Origin: Rhodospirillaceae bacterium LM-1
GTDB lineage: Bacteria > Pseudomonadota > Alphaproteobacteria > Rhodospirillales > WMHbin7
Direction of reading: 5' to 3'
Length of the DNA stretch: 64,000 nucleotides
Assembly (NCBI GenBank): GCA_902725215.1
Contig: CACUVI010000002.1
Location: forward strand, 79,676 to 143,675
A program made the position numbers and the translations under genes. Numbering within the stretch: the first letter of the stretch is position 1; each line of letters starts with the position of its first letter. Positions 26,457 through 34,193 of this stretch are shown piece after piece. The notes beneath the pieces are model-generated. The model searched no databases, had not been told where the DNA came from, and saw only the letters and a program-made list of their open reading frames with translations.

Positions 26457-26473
26457 GGTAAGGGAGGCTTGGC

Positions 26474-27388
26474 ATGACCGGTTTGGCAAAAGGCGTATGG
26501 GCGGCGGCGCTGACGCCCCTGGATGCAAATCTGACCCCGGACATTCAGGCGCTGGTCAGTCATTGCCGCTGGCTGCTGGCGAATGGCTGCGACGGCTTGG
26601 CGGTTCTGGGCACCACCGGCGAGGCCAATTCCTTCTCGGTTTCGGAACGGCTGGCGATTCTGGATGGTTTGGCCGAGGCGGGAATACCGGGCGCCAACCT
26701 CGTTCCCGGTACCGGCTGCTGCGCCTTTCCAGATACGGTGGCGCTGACCAAACGGGCCATCGAAATGGGGGCCTTGGGCGTGCTGGTCCTACCGCCCTTC
26801 TATTACAAGAACGTCGCCGAGGATGGCGTGTTTGCCTCATATGCACGCGTGATCGAAGAGGTGGGCGATTCGCGCCTGCGCCTCTACCTGTACCATTTCC
26901 CGAAATTGTCGGGCGTGCCCATCACCCACAGCCTGATCGAACGTTTGATGAAGGCTTATCCGGGAACGATTGCCGGATTGAAGGACAGCGCGGGCGAGCT
27001 TGTGCATACGCTGTCGCTGATCAAGGCCTTTCCCGAACTGGCGATCATGGCGGGTTATGACGATGGTCTGCTGCCGGTTCTGGCGGCGGGCGGCGCTGGA
27101 TGCATCACCGCTTGCGCCAATATCGCCTCGCCCCTGGCCGCAGCCGTCGTCAAGGCGGCGTCCGACCCCAAGCGGGCCGACCAAGCGCAAGCAAAATTGA
27201 CAAGCGTGCGCCGCATCATGGAAGGCATGCCGATGATCGCCGCCATGAAGGAATTGCTGGCGCTTCACACCGGAAAGGAAGGCTGGCGGCGGGTCCGCCC
27301 GCCTCAGGTCAATCTTTCCAAGGACAAGGCGGATGCCTTGTCTCGGCAGTTGGCGGATATCGGCTTCTCCCTAGCGCCCGTGGACTGA
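26474..27388 (+). CDS. DapA/NAL-family aldolase (dihydrodipicolinate synthase-like)
   Basis: A 304-aa TIM-barrel Schiff-base aldolase. It has the pyruvate-binding GTTGE (46-50), a tyrosine Y140 before HFPKLSG, and the Schiff-base lysine K170 (GLKDSAG). The arginine that binds the substrate carboxylate in true DapA is not evident, so this is probably another keto-acid aldolase or dehydratase (for example a 2-keto-3-deoxy sugar or N-acetylneuraminate lyase-like enzyme) rather than the lysine-pathway enzyme. It overlaps the next gene's start (TGATG). Confidence 0.85.
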   Translation: MTGLAKGVWAAALTPLDANLTPDIQALVSHCRWLLANGCDGLAVLGTTGEANSFSVSERLAILDGLAEAGIPGANLVPGTGCCAFPDTVALTKRAIEMGALGVLVLPPFYYKNVAEDGVFASYARVIEEVGDSRLRLYLYHFPKLSGVPITHSLIERLMKAYPGTIAGLKDSAGELVHTLSLIKAFPELAIMAGYDDGLLPVLAAGGAGCITACANIASPLAAAVVKAASDPKRADQAQAKLTSVRRIMEGMPMIAAMKELLALHTGKEGWRRVRPPQVNLSKDKADALSRQLADIGFSLAPVD

Positions 27389-28098
27389 TGGCCTTGCGGG
27401 CGCAACCACCTGCCGATGTCCTGCTGGGCGGCAAGACGCTGCCGCTGGAGGTGACGCGCCGCAAGGGCGCGGTCAACATGACCTTGCGCCTTGACCCGAT
27501 CAGCGAGACGGTGCGCTTGGTTTTGCCTTACCGCGTGGCGCTGTCTGAGGGAATGGAGTTCGTGGAAAGCCGAAGGGGTTGGCTGCAACAGCATCTTGAT
27601 CGTTTGCCGCCCCGCATCCCCTTTGCCCACAATCAGGAAATTCCCATTTTGGGGGTCCATCACCGGATCGAACATATGCCGCAAGCCAAACGCGGCGTTT
27701 GGGTCGAGGGTGGCGCGGTTTTCGTGTCCGGAAAACCCGAATATCTGGCAAGGCGGTTGCGCGATTTTCTGAAGGAGCGGGCGCGCCAGGAAATTTCGCG
27801 GGCGGCGCACGACAAGTCGCAGGAAATCGCAGCCAAGGTCGGTCGCATCACGCTGAAAGACACGAAGGGGCGCTGGGGAAGCTGCACGCCCTATGGCGAT
27901 CTGGCCTTTTCCTGGCGCTTGGTGCTTGCGCCCGCCCATGTGCTTGATTACGTGGTGGCCCATGAAGTGGCGCATCTGCAAGAATTGAATCATTCGGCCC
28001 GCTTCTGGCGGCTGGTCGCCCGTTTGACGACGCACACGGCGGAAGCCAAGTCCTGGCTGCGCCGCTATGGGGCCGGCCTGCATCGTTACGGTTCGTGA
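27388..28098 (+). CDS. YgjP-type zinc metallopeptidase (DUF45/WLM-like)
   Basis: A 236-aa protein with the minigluzincin-type site H192-E-V-A-H196 followed by LNHS and the upstream block TKGRWGSCTPYGDLAFSWRLVLAP, typical of the YgjP/DUF45 family. It has no signal peptide, so it is probably cytoplasmic. Homologues are often linked to restriction systems or found alone. Here it is coupled to the DapA-like gene by a TGATG overlap and followed closely by a transporter. Confidence 0.87.
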   Translation: MALRAQPPADVLLGGKTLPLEVTRRKGAVNMTLRLDPISETVRLVLPYRVALSEGMEFVESRRGWLQQHLDRLPPRIPFAHNQEIPILGVHHRIEHMPQAKRGVWVEGGAVFVSGKPEYLARRLRDFLKERARQEISRAAHDKSQEIAAKVGRITLKDTKGRWGSCTPYGDLAFSWRLVLAPAHVLDYVVAHEVAHLQELNHSARFWRLVARLTTHTAEAKSWLRRYGAGLHRYGS

Positions 28099-28108
28099 AA
28101 GGCATCTT

Positions 28109-29305
28109 GTGCGACTGGAGATGAAATCGAAGGGGTTGGTCGTCCTGCTGACGGCCATGGTGGCGATTGGTCCGGTTTCGACCGATCTGTACCTGCCCTC
28201 GCTGCCTGCCGTCATGCGGGCCTTCAACGCCGATGTGGCTTCGGCGCAGCTGACGCTTAGCGCCTTCATGGCCGGTTTCGGGATGATGATGCTGGTGTAC
28301 GGCCCGCTCTCAGATCGCTTCGGTCGGCGTCCCGTCTTGCTGGCGGGCATGCTGCTCTACAGTCTGGCCAGCATTTTCTGCCTGTTCGTCCCCACCATCG
28401 ACATGCTGATTCTGGGCCGTTTCCTGCAAGCCGTGGGGGCTGCCTGCGGCCCGGTTCTGGGACGCGCCGTGGTGCGCGACGTCTATGGCCGCGAAGGTTC
28501 GGCCCGCGTTCTGTCCTACATGGCTTCGGCGATGGCGCTGGCCCCGGCGGCGGCTCCCATTCTGGGCGGGTTTCTGGAAACATGGTTTGGCTGGCGTTCG
28601 AACTTCATCGCTCTCATGGGCTTTGGCAGCGCCATGCTGCTGGCCCTGTTTGCGTTGCTGCCGGAAACCAATCAACATCGCGACCCGGAGGCCCTGGCGC
28701 CGTACCGCCTGTTGGGCAATCTGCTGTCTCTTCTGAAGAACCGGCGATTCATGGGCTATACGCTGACCATGAGCTTTTCATTCGCGGCCCTGTTCTCCTT
28801 CATCTCGGGTTCGGCTTTCGTGCTGATCGATGTGCTGGGCGTCGCCCCCGGCAATTTCGGCTTTTGCTTTGCCGCCGTGGTGGCGGGCTATATGGGCGGA
28901 TCGCTGACCGCCGGGCGCTTTACCCTGCGCTTGGGCCTGGATCGCATGATCGGGCTGGGCGCCTTGCTGGGTGCTGGGGCCGGGCTGCTGCTGACGGCGC
29001 TGGCGATATGGGGACCAGCCCATTGGGCGGGCGTGGTCTTTCCGGTTAGCCTTCTCTTCTTCTCGGTCGGATTGGTCCTGCCCAACGCCAGCGCCGGGGC
29101 GATCGGCCCCTTTCCTCAGATGGCGGGGGCGGCTTCTTCGTTGCTGGGATTTCTTCAGACCGGCATCGGCGCATTGGCGGGCGTTCTGGCGGGCCATCTG
29201 CATAACGGAACGGCGGTTCCGATGGCCGTCATCATCCTGGCCATGGCCGTCGCCTGCCCTTTGACCTATGGGCTGCTGATTGCCAGGGATAGATCGAATC
29301 GTTAA
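28109..29305 (+). CDS. Bcr/CflA-family multidrug efflux MFS transporter
   Basis: A 398-aa major facilitator protein with 12 predicted membrane helices. Loop 2-3 carries GPLSDRFGRRPVLL, the MFS signature. The N-terminal helix has GPVSTDLYLPSLPAV, the Bcr/CflA hallmark, and GAACGPVLGRAVVRDVYGREG follows. The GTG at 28109 has GAAAGG at good spacing. The ATG at 28121 is also possible. It probably exports drugs such as bicyclomycin or small metabolites. The substrate cannot be told from sequence. Confidence 0.9.
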   Translation: MRLEMKSKGLVVLLTAMVAIGPVSTDLYLPSLPAVMRAFNADVASAQLTLSAFMAGFGMMMLVYGPLSDRFGRRPVLLAGMLLYSLASIFCLFVPTIDMLILGRFLQAVGAACGPVLGRAVVRDVYGREGSARVLSYMASAMALAPAAAPILGGFLETWFGWRSNFIALMGFGSAMLLALFALLPETNQHRDPEALAPYRLLGNLLSLLKNRRFMGYTLTMSFSFAALFSFISGSAFVLIDVLGVAPGNFGFCFAAVVAGYMGGSLTAGRFTLRLGLDRMIGLGALLGAGAGLLLTALAIWGPAHWAGVVFPVSLLFFSVGLVLPNASAGAIGPFPQMAGAASSLLGFLQTGIGALAGVLAGHLHNGTAVPMAVIILAMAVACPLTYGLLIARDRSNR

Positions 29306-29422
29306 GATTTTTGCTTACACAGGCAATATTTAGTAGCCAGCCTCCGCGAAACTCCTGTATATCTTGCGAATCGGACTCGTGGGAACCGAGTCGCGACTCG
29401 GGCTATAGGGGATATTAGGGCA

Positions 29423-29617
29423 ATGCGGAACCTGTCCATTACGGTGAACGAGGAGATCGGGCAGCGCCTGGAAGCCTTGGCGGATCAGACGGGCAACACA
29501 GTCGATGGCTGCGTCATGATCGCCCTTCAAGAATTCCTGGAAGGGTGGGAAGATTACGTGCGCATGGTGGCGGTGATCCACCAAGGCGAGTCGCGACCAT
29601 CACTGGGTGCGGTTTAA
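29423..29617 (+). CDS. Ribbon-helix-helix (CopG-like) small DNA-binding protein
   Basis: A 64-aa protein with a beta strand (MRNLSITVNEEI) followed by two helices (GQRLEALADQTGNTVDGCVMIALQEFLEGWEDYVRMV), the pattern of CopG/RHH antitoxin-type regulators. No RelE/ParE-like toxin is next to it, so it may be a stand-alone regulator. A small hairpin (GACTCG/CGAGTC) lies in its leader. A conserved-looking gene follows 30 nt later. Confidence 0.65.
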   Translation: MRNLSITVNEEIGQRLEALADQTGNTVDGCVMIALQEFLEGWEDYVRMVAVIHQGESRPSLGAV

Positions 29618-29647
29618 TCGGCCGACCCTGCGGGGGGTTCAGGGAAC

Positions 29648-30172
29648 ATGGCTGAAGAACTGGATCTGGATGGCATTCCTGAAGAGGAACTGGGGTCGTT
29701 CCTGGAATGGCGCCAGAAAGTCAGCGGCGCCAACATCAATCCGCAAACTTTGCTTGCCACCGACTATCTGAATCACTTCAACGAAATCGTCATGATGCTG
29801 GAGATGCTTCCCGACTGTCCGGAATGCATCGAGGAAGCCAAGGAATGGCATCCCAAGACCTATCCCGAACATTTCCAGGACTCCGGTTTCAAGGACAAGG
29901 AACTGGCCATCGAGGCCTATAACCATGTCCCCAGCAAATTCCGCAGGCCGTTCGAGCAGGCGGTCGAGCAGATGAACCGCTTGGTCCAAACCACCATTTC
30001 ACGCTTCGAAGCCGCCATGATCGACGGGCGTTCGCCCGATGAAGAACGGATTTTCGTTTCGGAAGCCACGCAACTGCTGCAACGGCTGGGCGAACTGACC
30101 AGCGCCATCATTCACGGCAGCACCAAGGCGATGGATCAGGAAGAAATCGACATTCTTCTGGGCGAGCACTGA
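29648..30172 (+). CDS. Hypothetical protein ending in a FliM-like CheY-binding motif
   Basis: A 174-aa acidic, mostly helical soluble protein with no recognised Pfam domain. A conserved-looking core is LLATDYLNHFNEIVMMLEMLPDCPECIEEAKEW. A long helix follows (RRPFEQAVEQMNRLVQTTISRFEAAM), and the C-terminus ends MDQEEIDILLGEH. That tail closely resembles the N-terminal CheY-P-binding peptide of FliM (LSQxEIDALL). It may therefore be a chemotaxis or motility effector, possibly CheZ-like in concept. This is inference from one short motif. Confidence 0.75.
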   Translation: MAEELDLDGIPEEELGSFLEWRQKVSGANINPQTLLATDYLNHFNEIVMMLEMLPDCPECIEEAKEWHPKTYPEHFQDSGFKDKELAIEAYNHVPSKFRRPFEQAVEQMNRLVQTTISRFEAAMIDGRSPDEERIFVSEATQLLQRLGELTSAIIHGSTKAMDQEEIDILLGEH

Positions 30173-30233
30173 AGCTAGGCGGCGAAATGCGCGCCTGAGC
30201 AATTTGATTTGAGTTGCCGCTTCACGTTTAACC

Positions 30234-30255
30234 CCGTGTCACCGGGGTGACACGG
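30234..30255. terminator. Hairpin between converging genes
   Basis: CCGTGTCACC-GG-GGTGACACGG is a perfect 10-bp stem between the 174-aa protein gene (plus) and the DUF2892 gene (minus). No T-run follows on either strand, so termination is probable but not certain. Confidence 0.5.
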
Positions 30256-30278
30256 AGCTAAACGATCCCGCGCTAGTA

Positions 30279-30467
30279 TTACGCCGACTTGCAGGTTTTG
30301 ATGCCGAAGGGCAGGTAAGCCGGGCACCAGCCGATGGCACCGGTGGCCAGCGGAACGACGCCGATCCAACCCCAAACCGGCAGCAGACCGGCCAAGGTGG
30401 CGCCGATCAGGGCCAGACCCACGACGATGCGCAGGATGCGGTCGATGCCGCCAACATTCTTTGACAT
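30279..30467 (-). CDS. DUF2892 inner-membrane protein (YgaP-C-like)
   Basis: A 62-aa protein with two membrane helices (ILRIVVGLALIGATLAGLL and IGVVPLATGAIGWCPAYLPFG) and the family's N-terminal NVGGIDRILRI and CPAYLPFGIKTC segments. The DUF2892 domain is fused to rhodanese in YgaP. Stand-alone copies are often next to Crp/Fnr-type regulators, as here. A TGTAAC-N3-GTCACA dyad lies upstream. Confidence 0.9.
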   Translation of the reverse strand: MSKNVGGIDRILRIVVGLALIGATLAGLLPVWGWIGVVPLATGAIGWCPAYLPFGIKTCKSA

Positions 30468-30534
30468 GTCTCGTTCTCCAAAATGAGCGAATAGCTTGAT
30501 GAGACAAACCTAGCCCCTGGGCATGGCCTGGGTC

Positions 30535-30549
30535 TGTAACAAGGTCACA
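30535..30549 (-). promoter_or_regulatory. Candidate Crp/Fnr-type operator before the DUF2892 gene
   Basis: TGTAACAAGGTCACA is an imperfect dyad (TGTRAC-N3-GTYACA, five of six pairs) 67 nt before the DUF2892 start and 11 nt after the Crp/Fnr gene stop. It is a plausible binding site for that adjacent regulator. Confidence 0.35.
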
Positions 30550-30560
30550 GAGGGGATGAT

Positions 30561-31226
30561 TTACTTGCCCGCCAAACTTTCCAGCGCGCTGGGTTTGACA
30601 AGGGCGATTTGCCCGCGGCCCAGTTTGACCCAACCCCGGCGTTCGAATTCCTTCAACTGGCGGCTGATCACTTCGCGGGCTGTGCCTAGTTCGAAGGCTA
30701 GGTCCTGATGCGTAGCCTCCAACTCGGCCTTGCCGTGGGCGCGCCCGATCAGGCAGGCGGCCAGTCGCTGCTCGATGCGCCCGAAGGCGACCTCTTCGAT
30801 CAGCATCAGAAGCGTGGAAATGCGCGTGGCATAGGCCCTGAAAACGAAATCGCGGAAGGGGGCCGATTGGGCCAGCAATTCCTTGAAGCCGCTCATGGGC
30901 AGCGCCCTGGCGGTGATGACGGTTTCCGCGATGCCTTCGGCGTCGTAATCGGTCTGGCTCATCAGGCAGGCGGTGGTGACCACGCAAGTTTCCCCGGCCT
31001 CGACCCGATACAGCACGATCTCGCGTCCGTTTTCGCCCACCTTTTGAACGCGCACCTGCCCCGACAGCACGATCAGATAGGATTGGCAGGGACTGCCTTC
31101 GCCAAACAGCCTTGTTCCGGCGGGAGCCGTGACCGGTTGGGACAAGGCCACAAGCCGTTTGCGCGTTGCTTCGTCAAGCCCATTCAGGGCGGGGATGGAA
31201 CGGGTCCAGTCAGCGCTTTCGTTCAT
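30561..31226 (-). CDS. Crp/Fnr-family transcriptional regulator
   Basis: A 221-aa regulator with an N-terminal cyclic-nucleotide-binding-type beta barrel (about 15-120), a dimerisation helix (FRAYATRISTLLMLIEEV) and a C-terminal winged helix. The recognition helix is ELGTAREVISRQLKEFE, which keeps the FNR E-x2-SR pattern. It lacks the N-terminal Cys cluster of FNR but has C47, C81 and C87 (GETCVVTTACLM), which might sense redox or metals. It starts in an ATGA overlap with the Sel1/SPOR gene. Confidence 0.9.
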   Translation of the reverse strand: MNESADWTRSIPALNGLDEATRKRLVALSQPVTAPAGTRLFGEGSPCQSYLIVLSGQVRVQKVGENGREIVLYRVEAGETCVVTTACLMSQTDYDAEGIAETVITARALPMSGFKELLAQSAPFRDFVFRAYATRISTLLMLIEEVAFGRIEQRLAACLIGRAHGKAELEATHQDLAFELGTAREVISRQLKEFERRGWVKLGRGQIALVKPSALESLAGK

Positions 31227-32332
31227 GGCGGCACCGGCGAGCAATGTTTATGGCCCCTGGCCTTCAGCTTGGCGCAAAGGGCTTCGGCTTCGTCAGGCGT
31301 TGCCAAGGGTCCCATCAGGGCGGTGAAGCCCGCTTCGCCATAGACGATCGACACTTCAAGATTGGCCAATAATTCTGCCATGTCGAAACGCAACCGGCTG
31401 GCCTCTTTGGAAATCTCTCCCTGATTGGGGCCGCTGGCGACCTGCACTTTGTAGCTGGCGCGGCTCATCTTGCGCGTGGGCGGCAGGGGCGAGACCGGCT
31501 TGGCGCCGGGCTGAGCGGTCGCGGGGGGCGTTTCGGGTTTCTCAGCCTTTGTCGATCTGGTTGGCGTGGGCGGCGCTGGCGTCGGTTCGGTTGCTTGCGG
31601 CTCGGTTGTTTGCTGCTCGACCGGCGGGGTCGGCAATGGGCGTCCCCCCGTTTCCGGCTTGGCCACGAAGCGCTGGGCGCTGGCCAGGGCCAATTTCGAC
31701 TTCTTGCCCAGTTTTTTCGTAAGCGCGTTGCGCTCGTCCCCGGCTTCCTTCAATCCCGATTTGACCGCGATGGCGTACCACATCAGAGCACCCTCGGGAT
31801 CGGCTTTCAATTGCGGCCCGCCCGCCGACAGAATATGTCCCAGATTGAATTGCGCTTCGGCGTTGCCTTGGCGCGCGGCGCGCTCCAGCCACATGACAGC
31901 GCTTTTCATGTCGCGATGCGTGCCTTTGCCGCTGGCCAAGGCGATGCCCAGATTGTTCTGCGCCGCCGCCACGCCCAATTCGGCCGCTCGGCGGTACCAG
32001 ACCAAAGCCTGGGCCGGGTCGGGCTTGCCCGTGAAACCCTTGGCCGCCATGTCGCCCAGCGCCATCGTGGCTTCGGCATGGCCGTTATGGGCGGCTCTGG
32101 TCAGCCATTTCCTGGCCTCACCGGGGTCTTGGGGAACGCCGCGCCCGATCAGATACAGGCCGCCGATCAGATATTGCGCTGTTGGGTCCTGATCCTCGGC
32201 CAAGGGCAGCAGCATATAAAAAGCCTGCTCGTAAGACCCTTGCTCGATCAGGGTCCGGCCCGCTCCAACATCCGCTCTGGCCGACAGCGGAAGGGCCAGC
32301 AGAAGAACAAGGAGGCATAGGCGCTTCATCAT
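31223..32332 (-). CDS. Exported Sel1-repeat and SPOR-domain protein
   Basis: A 369-aa periplasmic protein with a signal peptide (MMKRLCLLVLLLALPLSARA), about five Sel1/TPR-like repeats (about 25-215; for example AQYLIGGLYLIGRGVPQDPGEA), a Pro/Thr-rich linker, and a C-terminal SPOR domain (SYKVQVASGPNQGEISKEASRL...LKARGHKHCS) that binds denuded peptidoglycan at division sites. ATGs at 32332 and 32329 are both usable. Its start overlaps the Nudix gene stop, and its stop overlaps the Crp/Fnr gene. Confidence 0.87.
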   Translation of the reverse strand: MMKRLCLLVLLLALPLSARADVGAGRTLIEQGSYEQAFYMLLPLAEDQDPTAQYLIGGLYLIGRGVPQDPGEARKWLTRAAHNGHAEATMALGDMAAKGFTGKPDPAQALVWYRRAAELGVAAAQNNLGIALASGKGTHRDMKSAVMWLERAARQGNAEAQFNLGHILSAGGPQLKADPEGALMWYAIAVKSGLKEAGDERNALTKKLGKKSKLALASAQRFVAKPETGGRPLPTPPVEQQTTEPQATEPTPAPPTPTRSTKAEKPETPPATAQPGAKPVSPLPPTRKMSRASYKVQVASGPNQGEISKEASRLRFDMAELLANLEVSIVYGEAGFTALMGPLATPDEAEALCAKLKARGHKHCSPVPP

Positions 32333-32916
32333 GTCGCACCCTTGGGCGCGGAGGGCGAACTGGGCGCGGGTTCCCGGCCCAGGCGATGACGCCATTCCTC
32401 GGGCACGCCCATCAGCGAGGCCAGGGGTTCATCTTGCATCTGCCGCCAATGTTCAAGCGACCAGCGGGCATTGGGAAAGGCCAGATCGTCCCAGGGGATA
32501 TCGTCCCATGCGAACAATCGCACATCCAGGCTTTCCGGCCCCGCCTCAAATCCGGGATGTTTCAGATGCGCCCGGTAGATCAAATGCACTTGGCCGATGG
32601 CGGGAATGCTGTACAGGGCGAGCAGGCCGTCCAGTTCCACCTCGGCCCTGGCCTCCTCCCACACTTCGCGGATGGCTCCTTCCTCGGTGCTTTCATTCAT
32701 TTCCAGAAAGCCGGAAGGCGGAGTCCAGAATCCTTTGCGCGGCTCGATGGCGCGCTGGCACAGCAGAAACCGCCCATCCCAAACGCAGATGGCGCCCACC
32801 ACGATCCTGGGATTTTCATAGGCGACATAGCCGCAATCGGGACAGGTCAGCCGGGGGCGGTCATCGCCATCCGGCACCCGAAGCACGCTTGGCCCTGCTT
32901 TTCCTTCCCCCGTCAT
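32329..32916 (-). CDS. Nudix hydrolase with short zinc-ribbon-like start
   Basis: A 195-aa Nudix enzyme. The Nudix box runs from G69 to about A91 (GFLEMNESTEEGAIREVWEEARAEV), with the REVWEE metal-binding core intact and the usual Gly near its end replaced. The N-terminus has CPDCGYVAYENPRIVVGAI, as in the NudC/YjhB-like group, but only one Cys pair. It probably cleaves a nucleoside diphosphate derivative such as an ADP-sugar. It is first gene of the Nudix-Sel1/SPOR-Crp/Fnr unit, all joined by 4-nt overlaps. Confidence 0.88.
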   Translation of the reverse strand: MTGEGKAGPSVLRVPDGDDRPRLTCPDCGYVAYENPRIVVGAICVWDGRFLLCQRAIEPRKGFWTPPSGFLEMNESTEEGAIREVWEEARAEVELDGLLALYSIPAIGQVHLIYRAHLKHPGFEAGPESLDVRLFAWDDIPWDDLAFPNARWSLEHWRQMQDEPLASLMGVPEEWRHRLGREPAPSSPSAPKGAT

Positions 32917-32934
32917 GGGGACAGTTTGGCGGGA

Positions 32935-33159
32935 TTAGACCAGAATGTCGAGATAGTGGCCGCGCGGCACATCCATGTTGTTGGGTTTCTCACCCTCCAA
33001 CCCCAGATTGCGAAAGCGGAATTCGCTCGGCGGAGCCTGTGTTTTGGAGCCGACCTTGCGCCTAGCCCCTGCCGTTTCGACAGTCAAAGAGGTGCGCGAC
33101 CCCAACTGGCTGGCGCTTGAACTGGCTTGGCTGGAGGTGCGTTCGACTGAATTGGCCAA
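32935..33159 (-). CDS. Small hypothetical protein after the YjfB-like gene
   Basis: A 74-aa ORF starting at TTG 5 nt after the YjfB-like gene stop. The N-terminal half is Ser/Thr/Gln-rich and probably disordered, and the end (NNMDVPRGHYLDILV) looks more structured. No family is recognised and the ribosome site is weak. It fills an otherwise empty 248-nt gap in the same direction as its neighbours, which is the main support. Confidence 0.35.
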   Translation of the reverse strand: MANSVERTSSQASSSASQLGSRTSLTVETAGARRKVGSKTQAPPSEFRFRNLGLEGEKPNNMDVPRGHYLDILV

Positions 33160-33164
33160 AAATA

Positions 33165-33374
33165 TTAAACCGAAAGGTTAACCTGGGTTCCCTTGGGCCC
33201 GCTGCTGTTCAGGGCCGGTTGCTGGTTGAGCGCCTTGACCTGGGCGGCGCCCTGATCGACGAGGCTGACCACCATCTGCTCGGCCTGCTTTTGCATCTTA
33301 AGGCCCATCAGGGTGATGTGGTCCTGCCCATTGGCCGACGCCATCGACGCCGCTGCCGTTACAAGATCGCTCAT
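33165..33374 (-). CDS. YjfB-like putative motility protein
   Basis: A 69-aa helical protein (SDLVTAAASMASANGQDHITLMGLKMQKQAEQMVVSLVDQGAAQVKALNQQ...). The QxxITLMGLKMQKQAEQMVVSLVDQ core matches the YjfB family, annotated as putative motility proteins and often found beside flagellar genes. The function is unknown. The start at 33374 was chosen over the upstream in-frame codon for its match to the family start. Confidence 0.7.
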   Translation of the reverse strand: MSDLVTAAASMASANGQDHITLMGLKMQKQAEQMVVSLVDQGAAQVKALNQQPALNSSGPKGTQVNLSV

Positions 33375-33488
33375 GGCTTCTGCCTCCGCAATTTTCGCCA
33401 AACAGCCTATCACCGCCAACCGATTTTCTCAAGAATCCTGAAAATGCCGGGCTTGAAGGGAAACTCTTTGCGGCTTAAATACCGATTT

Positions 33489-34184
33489 ATGATCGAACTT
33501 CGCCCCTTTTTGAGCCTGGGCCGCTTTCAAAACGACTGGCTGAACGCCCATTATCACTTCAGCTTTGCCGACTATGCCGATCCGGCAAGGGTGAGCTGGG
33601 GCAAGCTGCGGGTGTGGAATGACGACGAAATCAGGGCCGGAACGGGCTTTCCGCCCCATGGGCACCGCGACATGGAGATCGTGACCTACATCCGCAAGGG
33701 AGTGCTTACCCACGAGGATGGGCTGGGCAATCGCGGCCATACCCGGGCTGGCGACGTGCAGGTGATGAGCGCTGGCAGCGGGATCACGCATAGCGAGTTC
33801 AATCTGGAAGGCGAAGACGCGCTGATCTTTCAAATTTGGATCATGACGGCGCAAAAAAGCGCCCAGCCGCGCTGGGAAAACCGGCAGTTTCCCGGAATAG
33901 AGCGATCCGGGCGCTGGGTGGCGCTGGCGTCGGGCCGGACGGGAGACGGTGACGCGCTGCGCATCAACCAAGACGCTGCCGTGCTGGGGGCGCATCTCGA
34001 GCCAGGCGAGACGGTGGATTTTGGCTTCAAGGACCGCTTCGGCTATCTGGTGCCCGCCAAGGGGCGGGTGCGGGCGAATGGGCTATTGGTCGATGCCCGC
34101 GACGGCTTGGCCATTGCGGGCGAGGAACGCGTGGTCTTCGAGGCGATCGATTCGAGCGAACTGGTGCTGGTCGAGACCGCCTGA
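33489..34184 (+). CDS. Pirin-family bicupin protein
   Basis: A 231-aa pirin/YhhW-like protein. The N-terminal cupin has the metal-binding set FPPHGHRDMEIVTYIRKG and GSGITHSEFN, and the C-terminal cupin is degenerate. Bacterial pirins include quercetinases and redox regulators of metabolic enzymes. The role here is not known. ATG 33489 gives the usual N-terminus (IELRPFLSLGRFQNDWLNAHYHFSF). It stands alone between oppositely oriented genes. Confidence 0.9.
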   Translation: MIELRPFLSLGRFQNDWLNAHYHFSFADYADPARVSWGKLRVWNDDEIRAGTGFPPHGHRDMEIVTYIRKGVLTHEDGLGNRGHTRAGDVQVMSAGSGITHSEFNLEGEDALIFQIWIMTAQKSAQPRWENRQFPGIERSGRWVALASGRTGDGDALRINQDAAVLGAHLEPGETVDFGFKDRFGYLVPAKGRVRANGLLVDARDGLAIAGEERVVFEAIDSSELVLVETA

Positions 34185-34193
34185 TCCCGTTTA

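Noticed and set aside
30468..30534. Possible FNR box (TTGATGAGACAAA) before the DUF2892 gene
   Set aside because: Only one half-site is a good match. The other half departs from ATCAA, so I preferred the nearby TGTAAC dyad.
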